This document shows positions 1-14,900 of a stretch of DNA of 64,000 nucleotides, one piece after another. The notes beneath the pieces were generated by a model. That model did not search any database. It saw only the letters and a program-made list of their open reading frames with translations, and was not told where the DNA came from. How positions within the stretch are numbered: position 1 is the stretch's first letter; each line of letters begins with the position of its first letter. The stretch is from Aplectana chamaeleonis (lineage: Eukaryota > Nematoda > Chromadorea > Rhabditida > Cosmocercidae), in NCBI GenBank assembly GCA_029168955.1, contig JAPDOI010000288.1, positions 558,001 through 622,000 on the forward strand, written 5' to 3'. The position numbers were made by a program, and so were the translations under genes.

Positions 1-3000
1 TGTTGGGAGCTGTATGTGCATTTCAGTCCACCAAAACCTTCAAAGTATAGTTTTAGGCTCACACGATTGTGCACTCATTTAGGGGGTAGGTTGAGGGATT
101 ACGTTTTTCTGTTCTCAACATTCTGTCATCGAAATAGCCAAAAATCAGCGAGAACTTCAAGTTCTTTTTCCTTTCTTTCCCAGCGAAACGACTTCACCCT
201 CATTGCGTGGAGGAGATTCAATTCTCGGCGGCATCACCTGGGGTCCAATTCGACCTTCGTGCTCGTTGGTGACACGACAGGATCATTGACGTGACTTAAA
301 ACCACCTCCCGGACTTTATACCCCGTCCCAAACCCCGATGAATTACTGGTTATCAAAATCTTTTCCAAGCAGCTTTGGATCATTCAGGATTTCTATAGTA
401 GCTCAAAAACCTTCTTCAACGACGACAACTTCACGGATTGATTCTGCAAAAGTAATCAAGGACTATTCTTTAACCACCAAGTCGGATAACGCTTCCAAAT
501 TCTGATACTACACAACCTCCCCAACCCAATCTCACTCCCATAACTCATTAACGAGACTTCCGTAAATGCAAAATTGATAGCAAATTCGTGATCAGCGCGT
601 CAAGCTATACCCATTGGACACCAATTTCGCGTAAAACCGTTTACTGCATCAGGAAAGGAGAAAAAATTTTTTTGGCCTGAAAAATCATCGAGCTTATCCA
701 TTCCATATAATAAAGAATCGGGCACAAAATTTACGACCACCTGGGCCTCCATCACTATAGCACTATTTCGTCACATCTCTAACTACTCCCCAAAAACCAG
801 TATTGAGCTGTATGTGCATTTCAGAGTCCACCAAAACCTTCCAAAGTATAGTTAGGCTCATACGATTGTGCACTCATTTGCAGGGGTAGAGTTGGGGGAT
901 TACGTTTTTCTGTTCTCAACATTCTGTCATCAAGAAATAGCCAAAAAAATCCCAGCGAGAACTTCGAGTTCTTTTCCTTTCTTCAGCAGAACGACTTCCA
1001 CCCTCATTGCTGCTGGGGGAGATTCAATTCTCGGCATCACCTGGAGGTCACGACCTAATCGTGCGTTGGTGACATACGACAGGATCATGTGACGTGACTT
1101 AAAGCCACCTCCCGGACTTTATACCCCACGTCCCAAACCCCCGATGAATGGTTATCAAAATCTTTTCCAAGCAGCTTTAAGATCCATTCGAGGATTTCTA
1201 TGTATCAGCTCAAAAACCTTCTTCAACGACCGAAACAACTTCACGGGATTGATTCTACAAAAGTAATCCAAGGACTATTCTTGTAACCTACCAGTCGGAT
1301 AACGCAGCTTCAAATTCTGATACTACACAACCTCCCCAACCCAAACTCACTCCATAACTCATTAACGAGACTTTACAAAATGCAAAATTGATAGCAAATT
1401 CGTGATCAGCGCGTCAAATCTACCGCCGTGGACACCAATTTCGCGTCGTTTACTGCATCAGGAAAGGAGAAAAATTTTTGGCCTGAAAAATCATCAGGCT
1501 TATCAACTTCCATATAATAAAAGAATCGGAGCACAAAGTACGACCACCTGGGCCGCCTCCATCACTATAAGCACTATTTCGTCACATCTCTAACCACTCC
1601 CAAAAACAGTATTGAGCTGTAGGTGCATTTCAGTCCACCAAAACCTTCAAAGTATAGTTGAGGCTCACACGATTGTGCACTCATTTAGGGAGTAGAGTTG
1701 GGGGATTACGTTTTTCTGTTCTCAACATTCTGTCATCAGAATATAGCCAAAAAATCAGCAGAGAACTTCGAGTTTCTTTGCTCCTTTCTTCAGCCAAACG
1801 ACTTCGACCCTCATTGCGTAGGGAGATTCAATTCTCGGCATCACCACTGGGGTCCACGAACCAGCTTCGTGCTCTGTTGGTGACACGACAAGATCATTGA
1901 CGTGACTTAAAACCACCTCCCGGACTTTATACCCCGTCCCAAACCCCCACGATGAATAGTTATCAAAATCTTTTCAAGCAGCTTTAAGATCCATTCGAGG
2001 ATTTCTATGTAGCTTAACCAAACCTTCTTCAACGACGACAACTTCACGGATTGATTCTACAAAAGTAATCAAGGACTATTCTTTAACTGCACCAGTCGGA
2101 TAACGCTTCCAAATTCTGATACTACCACAACCTCCCCAACCCAATCTCCTCCATAACTCATTAACGAGACTTTGAAATGCAAAATTGATAGCAAATTCGT
2201 GATCAGTGCGTCAATCATACCCATTGGACACCAATTTCGCGTCGTTTACTGCATCAGGAAAGGAGAAAAATTTTTTGGCCATTTGAAAAATCATCAGGCT
2301 TATCGCTTCCATATAATAAAGAATCGGAGCACAAAAGTACACGACCACCTGGGCCTCCATCACTATAGCACTATTTCGTGCACATCTCCTAACCACTTCC
2401 AAAACAGTATTGAGGCTGTGGATGTGCATTTCCAGTCCACAAAACCTTCAAAGTATAGTTAGGCTCACACGATTGTGCACTCATTTAGGGGTGGAGTTGG
2501 GGGGGATTACCGTTTTTCTGTTCTCAACATTTCTGTCATCAGAAATAGCCAAAAAATCAAGCGAGAACTTCCAGAGTTGCTTTTTTTCTTTCTTCAAAAC
2601 TGACTAGTGACTTCCACCCCTCATTTGCAATGTGGGGAAGATTCAATTCTCGGCATCTACCTGGGGTCACGACTGCTTCGTTATACGTTGGTGACCCTGA
2701 CAGGATCATTGACGTGACTTAAAGCCACCTCCGGACTTTATAGTACCTGCCGCCCCAAACCCCGAGTGAATAGTTATCGAAATCTTTTCAAGCAGCTTTA
2801 AAGATCCATTCGAGGATTTCTATGTAGCTCAAAAACGCTTCTTCCAACGACGACAACTTCACGGATTATTGATTCTACAAAAGTAATCAGGACTATTCTT
2901 TAACCATGTCAGTCGGATAACGCTTCAAATGGTCTGATACTACACAACCTCCCCAACCCAATCTCACTCCATAACTCATTAACGAGACTTTTAAATGCAA

Positions 3001-6000
3001 AAGTGATAGCAAATTCTGTGATGATCAGCGCGTCAAATACCCATTAGGACACCAATTTCGCGTCGTTTACTGCATCAGGAAAGGAGAAAAATTTTTTGGC
3101 CTGAAAAATCATCAGGCTTCTCCTTCCATATAATAAAGAATCGGAGCACAAAAGTCACGACCACCTGGGCCTCCATCACTATAGCACTATTATTTGTGCA
3201 CATCTCCTAACCACTCCAAAAACAGTATTGAGCTGTAGGTGCATTTCAGATCCACCAAAACCTTCAAAAGTATAGTTAGGCTCATACGATTGTGCACTCA
3301 TTTAGGGGGTAGAGTTGGGGGATTACGTTTTTCTGTTCTCAACATTCTGTCATCGAAATAGCCAAAAAATCAGCGAGACTTCGAGTTCTTTTCCTTTCTT
3401 CAGCCAAACGACTTCACCCTCATTGCGTGGGGAGAGATTCAATTCTCGGCATCACCTGGGGTCACGTATGACCTATCGTGCTACGTTGGTGACACGACAG
3501 GATCATTGACGTGACTTAAAACCACCTCCCGGACTTTATACCCCGTCCCAAGCCCCGATAGAATACGTTATCAAAATCTTTTCAAGCAGCTTTAAAGATC
3601 CATTCGAGGATTTCTATGTAACTTAAAAACCTTCTTCCCAACAGACGACAACTTCACGGATTGATTCTGCAAAAGTAATCAAGGACTATTCTTTAACCAC
3701 CAGTCGGATAACGCTTTCCAGAATTCTGATACTACACAACCTCCCCAGCTTAAACTCTACTCCGCAACTCTCATTAACGAGACTTTAAACCTATTCACAA
3801 AATTCGATAGCAAATTCGTGATCAAGCGTACGTCAAATACCACATTGGACACCAATTTCAGGCGTCTGTTTTACTAGCATCCAGGAAAGGAGAGAAAGAT
3901 TTTTGGCCTGAAAAATCATCAGGCTTATCCTTCGCATATAATAAAAGAATCGGGCACAAAAGTACGACCACCTGGGCCTCCATCACTATAGCACTATTTC
4001 GTCACATCTCTAACCACTCCCAAAACAGTATTGAGCTGTAGGTGCATTTCAGTCCACCAAAACCTTCAAAGTATAGTTGAAGGCTCACGATTATTGCACT
4101 CATTTAGGGGTAGAGTTGGGGATTACGTTGCTTTCTCGTTACTCAACATTCCTGTCATCAAATAATAGCCAAAAATCAGCAGAGCAGTTCCGAGTTCTTT
4201 TCCTTTCTTCCAGCTAATAACGACTTCTACCCTCATAACGTGGGGAGATTCAATTCTCGGCATCACCTGGGGTCACGACCTTCGTGCTGTTGGTGACACG
4301 ACAGGATCATTGACGTGACTTATAAGCCACCTCCCGGACTTTATACACTGTCCCAAACCCCGATGAATAGTTATCAAAAATCTTTTCAAGCATCTTTAAG
4401 ATCCATTCGAGGATTTCTATGGTAGCTTAAAGCACCTTCTTCAACGACGACAACTTCACGGATTGATTCTGCACAACGTAATCAAGGACTATTCTTTAAC
4501 CATCAGTCGGATAACGCTTCAAATTCTGATACTACACAACCTCACTATAAACCCAATCTCACTCCATAACTCATTAACGAGACTTTTAAATGCAAAATTG
4601 ATAGGCAAATTCGTGATCAGCGCGTCAAATACCCATTAGACACCAATTTCGCGTCGTTTACACCACCGCAGGCGTCAGGAAAGGAGAAAAATTTTTTGGC
4701 CTGAAAAAATCATCAGGCTTATCCTTCCATATAATAAAAAGAATCAGTAGCACAAAAGTGACGACCACCTGGGCCTCCATCACTATAGCACTATTTCGTC
4801 ACATCTCTAACCACTCCAAAAAAACAGTATTGAGCTGTAGGTGCATTTCTAGTCCACCAAAACGCTTTAAGAGTATAGTTAGGCTCACATACGATTGTGC
4901 ACTCGATTTAGGGGTAGAGTTGAGAGGATTACGTTTTCTGTTCTCAACATTCTGTGGCTCATCAGAAATAGCCAAAAAATCAGCTTGAGAACTTCCAAGT
5001 TCTTTTCCTTTCTTCAGCCAAACGACTTCACCCTCATTGCGTGGAGGAGATTCAATTCTCGGCATCACCTGGGAGGTCACGACCTTCGTGCGTTGGTGAC
5101 ACGACAGGATCATTGACGTGACTTATAACCACCTCCCGGACTTTATACCCGCCCCAAACCCCGATGAATAGTTATCAAAATCTTTTCAAGCATCTTTGAT
5201 CCATTCGAGGATTTCTGTGTAGCTTAAAAACCTTCTTCAACGACGACAACTTCACGGACTGATTCTACAAAAGTAATCAAGGACTATTCTTTAACCACCA
5301 GTCGGATAACGCTTCAAATTCTGATACTACAACAGCCTCTGGCAGCCATCTCACTCGCATAACTCATTAACGAGACTTTAAAATGCAAGTAATTGATATA
5401 TGGAAATTCGTGATCAGCGCGTCAAATACCCATTAAACATCAATTTCGCAAATGTCGTTTTACTGCATCAAGGAAAGGAAGGAGAAAAATTTTTTGCAGC
5501 CTGAAAAATCAATCAGGCTTATCCTTCCATATAATAAAAAGCAATCGAACACAAAGTCCGTTTGACCACCTGGGCCTCCATCACTATAGCACTATTTCGT
5601 CACATCTCTAACCACTCCCAAAACAGTATTGAGCTGTATGTGCATTTCAGTCCACCAAAACCTTCCAAAGTATAGTTAGGAAACCTGCATACGATTGTGC
5701 ACTCATTTAGAGGGTAGAGTTCAGGGGGGATTACAGTTTTTCTGTTCTCAACATTCTGTCATCGAAATAGCCAAAAGAATCGCGAGAACTTCGAAAGTTC
5801 TTTTTCCTTGCTCTTCAGCGAAACGACTTCACCCTCATTGCGTGGGGAGATTCAATTCTCGGCATCACCTGGGGTCTTTGACGACTTCTTCGTGCGTTGG
5901 TGACACGACAGGATCATTGACCGTGAGCTTAAAACCACACTCCGGACTTGCCATACCCCGTCCCAAACCACGATGAACCGTTATCAAAATCTTTTCAGAA

Positions 6001-8902
6001 AGCATCTTTAAGAGATCCGATTCGAGGGATTTCTATGTAAGCTTAAAACCTTCTTCAACGACGACAACGCTGCGGACTGATTCTACAAAAGTAATCAAGG
6101 ACTATTCTTTAACCATCAGTCGGATAACGCTTCAAATTCTGATACTACACAACTACCTCCCAACCCAAACTCACTCCATAACTCATTAACGAGACTTTTA
6201 AAATGCAAAATTGATGTGACGATTCGTGATCCTAGCGCGTCAAATACCCATTAGACACCAATTTCGCGTCGTTTACCTGGCATCAGGAAAGGAGAAAAAT
6301 TTTTTTCGGCCTGAAAAATCATCAGGCTTATCCTTCCATATAATAAAGAATCGGAGCACAAAGTACACGACCACAGATGGGCCTCCATCACTATAGCCAC
6401 TATTCTTCGTCACATCTCTAACCACTCCAAAACAGTAGTATTCAGTTTGCTGTATGGTTGCATTTCAGTCCACAAAACGCTTTCAAAGTATAGTTAGAGC
6501 TCACACGATTGTGCACTCTATTTAAGGAAGGAGGTTGGGGATTACGTTTTCTGTGTTCTCAACATTCTGTCATCGAAATGGCATTACAAAATCAGCGAAG
6601 AACTTCCGAGTTCTTTTCGTCCTTTCTTCAGCTCAAACGACTTCCACCTCTCATTTAGTGGGGAGATTCAATTCACATCGGCATCACCTGGGGTCACGAC
6701 CTTCGTGCCATTGTTCAGGTGACACGACAGGATCGTGACGTGACTTAAAACCACCTCCCGGACTTTATACCCCGCCCCAAACCCCGATGGAATAGTTATC
6801 TAAAATCTTTTCCAAGCATCTTTAAGATCCATTCAGAGGATTTCTATGTGGCTGACTAACCTTCTTTCATGTGGCTGACGACAACTTCACGGATTGAGTT
6901 CTGCAAAAGTAATCAAGGACTAATTCTTTAACCACTGTCAGTCGGATAACGCTATCAAATTCTGATACTACAGCAACCTCCCCAACCCAATCTCACTCCA
7001 TAACTCGTGCTGAGACTTTTAAATGCAAAATTCGCATAGCAAGTGACTTCGTGATCAGCGCATTAGTCAAATACCCATTGGACACCAATTTCGCGTCGTT
7101 TACTGCATCAGGAAAGGAGAAAAATTTTTTGGCCTGAAAAAAATCATCAGAGCTTATCCTTCCATATAATAAAAGAATCAGACACTTTAAGTACGACCAC
7201 CTGGGCCTCCATCACTATAGCACCTTATTTTCAAATCACATCTCTAACCACTCCAGAAAACAGTATTGAGCTGCTATGTGGCCATTTCAGTCCACCAAAA
7301 CGCTTCAAAGTATAGTTAGAGCTCATACGATTGTGCACTCAATTTAGGGGTAGAGTTGGGGGGATTACGTTTTTCTGTTCTCAACATTCTGTCAAGCTCA
7401 AAATAGCCAAAAAAATCAGCAGGAAGCAGTTCGAGGTTCTTTTTCCTTTCTTCAGCGAAACGACTTCACCCTCATTGCAGATGGAGGAGATTCAATTCTC
7501 GGCATCACCTGGGGTCACGACCTTCGCAGTGCCGTTGTTGACACGACAGGATCATTGACGTGACTTATAACCACCTCCCCAGGACTTTATACCCCGTCCC
7601 AAACCCGATGAATAGATTATCAAAATCTTTTCAAGCGCCAGCATCTTTAAGATCCATTTCGAGGATTTCTGTGTAGCAACCAAAACCTATCTTCCAACTT
7701 TGACGACAACTTCACGGATTGAGTTCTACAAAAGTAATCAAGGACTATTCTTTAACCACCATCGGTCAGATAAACAGCTTCAAATTCTGATACTACACAA
7801 CACTGACTCAGCCCAATCTCACTCCATAACTCAATTAGACGAGACTTTACAAATACAAAATTGATAGCAAATTCGTGATCAGCGCGTCAGATACCCATTG
7901 GAGCATCAATGTCGCGTGCGATTTACTGCAATCAGGAAAGGAGAAAAATTTTTTTGGCCCTGAAAAAATCATCAGGCTTATCCTTCCATATAATAAAAGA
8001 ATCGTAGCACTTTAAAGATGTACGACCACCTGGGCCTCCCATCACTATAGCACTATTTTGTCACATCTCTAACCACTCCAAAACAGTATTGAACTGTATG
8101 TGCATTTCAGTCCCACCCTGAAACCTTGGCAAAAGTATAGTTAGACTCATACCGGAATTTATTGCACTCATTTAGGGGTGGGTTGGGGGATTACGTTTTT
8201 CTGTTCTCCAACATTCTGTCATCGAAATAGCCATAAAAATCAGCGAGGCAGTTCGGAGTTCTTTTCCTTTCTTCCAGCCAAACGACTTCACCCTCATTGC
8301 GCATTGGAGGAAGATTCAATTCTCGGCATCACCTGGGGTCACGACCTTCTGTGCGTTGGTGACACCTGACAGGATCATTGAGTTCGTGACTTATAACCAC
8401 CTCCCCAGGACTTTATACCCCGTCCCAAACCCCGATGAATGGATTATCAAAAATCTTTTCAAGCATCTTTAAGATCCATTCAAAGGAAGTTTCTGTAGCT
8501 TCAAAAACCTTCTTCCAACGACGACAACTTCACGGACTGATTCTGCAAAAAGAAGTAATCCAAGAGACTATTCTTTAACCATCGGTCGGATAACGCTTCA
8601 GAATTCTGATACTACACAACCTCTCCAACCCAATCTCACTCCGCAACTTTCATTAACGAGACTTTTAAATGCAAAATTGATAGCAAATTCATTGATCAGC
8701 GCGTCAAATACCCATTAAACATCAATTTCGCGTCGTTTACTGCATCAGGAAAGGAGAAAATTTTTTTGGCCTGAAAAATCATCAGGCTTATCCTTCCATA
8801 TAATAAAAGAATCGGAGCACAAAGTACGACCACCTGGGCCTCCATCACTATAGCACTATTTTGTCACATCTCTAACCACTCCAAAACAGTATTGAGCTGT
8901 AG
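1..8902. repeat. Insertion-rich left part of the satellite
   Basis: Eleven units here average about 808 bp against about 757 bp to the right. The excess is many scattered 1-8 bp insertions, for example extra bases inside otherwise constant words, rather than one inserted block. The change back to compact units at about 8.9 kb is abrupt. Either this part is genuinely decayed, or it is a poorly corrected long-read edge in which insertion errors survive. The random position of the insertions makes me favour the second reading. Confidence 0.8.
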
Positions 8903-11900
8903 GTGCATTTCAGTCCACAAAACCTTCAAAGTATAGTTAGACTCACACGATTGTGCACTCATTTAGGGAAGGTTGAGGGATTACGTTTTCTGTTCTCAAC
9001 ATTCTGTCATCGAAATAGCCAAAAATCAGCGAGAAGTTCGAGTTCTTTTCCTTTCTTCAGCCAAACGACTTCACCCTCATTGCGTGAGGAGATTCATTCT
9101 CGGCATCACCTGGGGTCACGACCTTCGTGCGTTGGTGACACGACAGGATCATTGACGTGACTTAAAACCACCTCCCGGACTTTATACCGCCCCAAACCCT
9201 GATGAATAATTTATCAAAATCTTTCAAGCAGCTTTAAGATCCATTCGAGGATTTCTATGTGGCAAGCAAAACCTTCTTCAACGACGACAACTACGGATTG
9301 ATTCTGCAAAAGTAATCAAGGACTATTCTTTAACCATCAGATCGGATAACGCTTCAAATTCTGATACTACACAACCTCCCCAGCTCCAATCTCACTCCAT
9401 AACTCATTAACGAGACTTTTAAATGCAAAATTGATTAGCAAATTCGTGATCAGCGCGTCAAATACCATTAAACACCAATTTCGCGTCGTTTACTGCATCA
9501 GGAAAGGAGAAAAATTTTTGGCCTGAAAAATCATCAGGCTTATCCTTCCATATAATAAAAGAATCGTAGCACAAAAGCACGACCACCTGGGCCTCCATCA
9601 CTATAGCACTATTTCGTCACATCTCCTAACCACTCCCAAAACAGTATTGAGCTGTAGGTGCATTTCAGTCCACCAAAACCTTCAAAGTATAGTTAGGCTC
9701 ACACGATTGTGCACTCATTTAGGTAGGTTGGGGATTACGTTTTCTGTTCTCAACATTCTGTCATCAGAAATAGCCAAAAAATCAGCGAGAACTTCGAGTT
9801 CTTTTCCTTCTTCAGCGAAACGACTTCACCCTCATTGCGTGGAGGAGATTCAATTCTCGGCATCACCTGGGGTCACGACCTTCGTGCGTTGGTGACACGA
9901 CAGGATCATTGACGTGACTTATAACCACCTCCCGGACTTTATACCCCGTCCCCAAACCCCGATGAATAGTTATCAAAATCTTTTCAAGCAGCTTTAAAGA
10001 TCCATTCGAGGATTTCTGTGTAGCTTAAAAAACCTTCTTCAACGACGACAACTTCACGGATTGATTCTGCAAAAGTAATCAAGGACTATTCTTTAACCAC
10101 CAGTCGGATAACGCTTGAAATTCTGATACTACACAACCTCCCAACCCAATCTCACTCCATAACTCATTAACGAGACTTAAATGCAAAATTGATAGCAAAT
10201 TCGTGATCAGCGCGTCAAATACCCATTGGACACCAATTTCGCGTCGTTTACTGCATCAGGAAAGGAGAAAATTTTTTGGCCTGAAAAATCATCAGGCTTA
10301 TCCTTCCATATAATAAAAGAATCCGAGCACAAAGTACGACCCCCTGGACCTCCATCACTATAGCACTATTTCGTCACATCTCTAACCACTCCAAAACAGT
10401 ATTGAGCTGTATGTGCATTTCAGTCCACCAAAACCTTCAAAGTATAGTTAGGCTCACACGATTGTGCACTCATTTAGGGTAAGAGTTGGGGGATTACGTT
10501 TTTCTGTTCTCAACATTCTGCCATCAGAAATAGCCAAAAAATCAGCGAGAACTTCGAGTTCTTTTCCTTTCTTCAGCCAAACGACTTCGCCCTCATTGCG
10601 TGGGGAGATTCAATTCTCAGCATCACCTGGGGTCACGACCTTCGTGCGTTGGTGACACGACAGGATCATTGACGTGACTTATAACCACCTCCCGGACTTT
10701 ATATCCTGCCCCAATCCCCGATGAATAGTTATCAAAAATCTTTTCAAGCAGCTTTAAGATCCATTCAGGATTTCTGTGTAGCTTAAAAACCTTCTTCAAA
10801 CGACGACAACTTCACGGATTGATTCTACAAAAGTAATCAAGGACTATTCTTTAACCATCGGTCGGATAACGCTTCAAATTCTGATACTACACAACCTCCC
10901 CAACCCAATCTCACTCCATAACTCATTAACGAGACTTTTAAATGCAAAATTGATAACAAATTCGTGATCAGCGCGTCAAATACCCATTGGACACCAATTT
11001 CGCGTCGTTTACTGCATCAGGAAAGGAGAAAAATTTTTTGGCCTGAAAAATCATCAGGCTTATCCTTCCATATAATAAAAAAAGAATCGGGCACAAAGTA
11101 CGATACCTGGGCCTCCATCACTATAGCACTATTTTGTCATATCTCTAACCACTCCAAAACAGTATTGAGCTGTAGGTGCATTTCAGTCCACAAAACCTTC
11201 AAAGTATAGTTAGACTCACACGATTGTGCATCTCATTTAGGGGTAGGTTGGGGATTACGTTTTCTGTTCTCAACATTCTGTCATCGAAATAGCCAAAAAA
11301 TCAGCGAGAACTTCGAGTTCTTTTCCTTTCTTCAGCCAAACAAACTTCACCCTCATTGCGTGGGGAGATTCAATTCTCGGCATCACCTGGGGTCACGACC
11401 TTCGTGCGTTGGTGACACGACAGGATCATTGACGTGACTTATAACCACCTCCCGGACTTTATACCCCGCCCCAAACCCCGATGAATAGTTATCAAAATCT
11501 TTTCAAAGCAGCTTTAAGATCCATTCGAGGATTTCTATGTAGCTCAAAACCTTCTTCAACGACGACAACTTCACGGACTGATTCTACAAAGTAATCAAGG
11601 ACTATTCTTTAACCACCAGTCGGATAACGCTTCAAATTCTGATGCTACACAGCCTCTCAACCCAAACTCACTCCATAACTCATTAACGAGACTTTTAAAT
11701 GCAAAATTGATAGCAAATTCGTGATAAGCGCGGCAAATACTGATGAGACACCAATGTCGCGTCGTTTACTGCATCAGGAAAGGAGAAATTTTTTTTTGGC
11801 CTGAAAAATCATCAGGCTTATCCTTCCATATAATAAAAGAATCGTAGCACAAAGTACGACCACCTGGGCCTCCATCACTATAGCACTAATTTGTCACATC

Positions 11901-14900
11901 TCCTAACCACTCCAAAACAGTATTGAGCTGTATGTGCATTTCAGTCCACCAAAACCTTCAAAGTATAGTTAGACTCATACGATTGTGCACTCATTTAGGG
12001 GTAGGTTGAGGATTACGTTTTTCTGTTCTCAACATTCTGTCATCAAATAGCCAAAATCAGCGAGAACTTCAGAGTTCTTTTCCTTTCTTCAGCCAAATGA
12101 CTTCACCCTCATTGCGTGGGAGATTCAATTCTCAGCATCACCTGGGGTCACGACCTTCGTGCGTTGGTGACACGACAGGATCATTGACGTGACTTATAAC
12201 CACCTCCCGGACTTTATACCCGCCCCAAACCCCGATGAATAGTTATCAAAATCTTTTCAAGCAGCTTTCAGGATCCATTCGAGGATTTCTGTGGCTTAAA
12301 AACCTTCTTCAACGACGACAACTACGGATTGATTCTGCAAAAGTAATCAAGGACTATTCTTTAACCACCAGTCGGATAACGCTTCAAAATTCTGATACTA
12401 CACAACCTCCCCAACCCAAACTCACTCCATAACTCATTAACGAGACTTTTAAATGCAAAATTGATAGCAAATTCGTGATCAGCGCGTCAGATACCCATTG
12501 ACACCAATTTCGCGTCGTTTACTGCATCAGGAAAGGAGAAAAATTTTTTGGCCTGAAAATCATCAGGCTTATCCTTCCATATAATAAAGAATCGTAGCAC
12601 AAAGTACGACCAACTTACCTGGGCCTCCATCACTATAGCACTATTTTGTCACATCTCTAACCACTCCAAAACAGTATTGGGCTGTAGTGCATTTCAGTCC
12701 ACCAAAACCTTCAAAGTATAGTTAAACTCACACGATTGTGCACTCATTTAGGGGTAGGTTGGGGATTACGTTTTTCTGTTCTCAACATTCTGTCATCGAA
12801 ATAGCCAAAAAATCAGCGAGAACTTCGCGGAGTTCTTTTCCTTTCTTCAGCCAAACGACTTCACCCTCATTGCGTGGGGAGATTCAATTCTCGAGCATCA
12901 CCTGGGGTCACGACCTTCGTGCGTTGTTGACACGACAGGATCATTGACGTGACTTAAACCACCTCCCGGACTTTATACCCCGTCCCAAACCCCGATGAAT
13001 AGTTATCAAAATCTTTTCAAGCAGCTTTAAAGATCCATTCGAGGATTTCTATGTAGCTTAAAAACCTTCTTCAACGACGACAACTTCACGGATTGATTCT
13101 ACAAAAGTAATCAAGGACTATTCTTTAACCACCAGTCGGATAACGCTTCAAATTCTGATACTACACAACCTCCCCAAACCCAATCTCGCTCCATAACTCA
13201 TTAACGAGACTTTTAAATGCAAAATTGATAGCAAATTCGTGATCAGCGTCAAATACCCATTAGACACCAATTTCGCGTCGTTTACTGCATCAGGAAAGGA
13301 GAAAAATTTTTTGGCCTGAAAATCATCAGGCTTATCCTTCCATATAATAAAAGAATCGGAGCACAAAAGTACGACCACCTGGGCCTCCATCACTATAGCA
13401 GTATTTCGTCACATCTCTAACCACTCCAAAACAGTGATGAGCTGTAGGTGCATTTCAGTCCACAAAACCTTCAAAAGTATAGTTAGGCTCATACGATTGT
13501 GCACTCATTTAGGGGTAGGTTGGGCGATAACGTTTTTCTCTTCTCAACATTCACTCATCGAAAAAGCCAAAAAATCAGCGAGAGAGCTGTTCAGTTCTTT
13601 CCTTTCTTCAGCCAAACGACTTCACCCTCATTTGCGTGGAGGAGATTCAATTCTCGGCATCACCTGGGGTCACGACATTCGTGCGTGTTGACACGACAGG
13701 ATCATTGACGTGACTTCAAACCACCTCCCGGACTTTATACCCCGCCCCAAACCCCGATGAATAGTTATCAAAATCTTTTCAAGCAGCTTTAAGATCCATT
13801 CGAGGATTTCTGTGTAGCTTAAAAACCTTCTTCAGCGACGACAACTTCACGGATTGATTCTGCAAAAGTAATCAAGGACTATTCTTTAACCACCAGTCGG
13901 ATAACGCTTCAAATTCTGATACTACACAACCTCCCAACCCAAATCTCACTCCATAACTCATTAACGAGACTTTAAAATGCAAAATTGGTAGCAAATTCGT
14001 GATCAGCGCGTCAGATACCCATTAGACACCAATTTCGCGTCGTTTACTGCATCAGGAAAGGAGAAAAATTTTGGCCTGAAAAATCATCAGGCTTATCCTT
14101 CCATATAATAAAGAATCGGAGCACAAAAGTACGACCACCTGGGCCTCCATCACTATAGCACTATTTCGTCACATCTCTAACCACTCCAAAACAGTATTGA
14201 GCTGTAGGTGCCATTTCAGTCCACCAAAACCTTCAAAGTATAGTTAGGCTCCTTGCGATTGTGCACTCATTTAGGGGTAGGTTGGGGATTACGTTTTCTG
14301 TTCTCAACATTCTGCCATCGAAATAGCCAAAATCAGCGAGAACTTCGAGTTCTTTTCCTTTCTTCAGCCAAACGACTTCACCCTCATTGCGTGGAGGAGA
14401 TTCAATTCTCAGCATCACCTGGGGTCTGACCTTCGTGCGTTGGTGACACGACAGGATCATTGACGTGACTTATAACCACCTCCCGGACTTTATACCCGCC
14501 CCAAACCCCGATGGATAGTTATCAAAATCTTTTCAAGCAGCTTTAAGATCCATTCGAGGATTTCTATGTGGCTCAAAACCTTCTTCAACGACGACAACTT
14601 CACGGATTGATTCTACAAAAGTAATCAAGGACTATTCTTTAACCACCAGTCTGATAACGCTTCAAATTCTGATACTACACAACCTCCCCAACCCAATCTC
14701 ACTCATAACATTAACGAGACTTTTAAATGCAAAATTGATAGCAAATTCGTGATCAGCGCGTCAAATACCCATTAAACATCAATTTCGCGTCGTTTTACTG
14801 CATCAGGAAAGGAGAAAAATTTTTTGGCCTGAAAAATCATCAGGCTTATCCTTCCATATAATAAAAGAATCGGAACACAAAGTACGACCACCTGGGCCTC

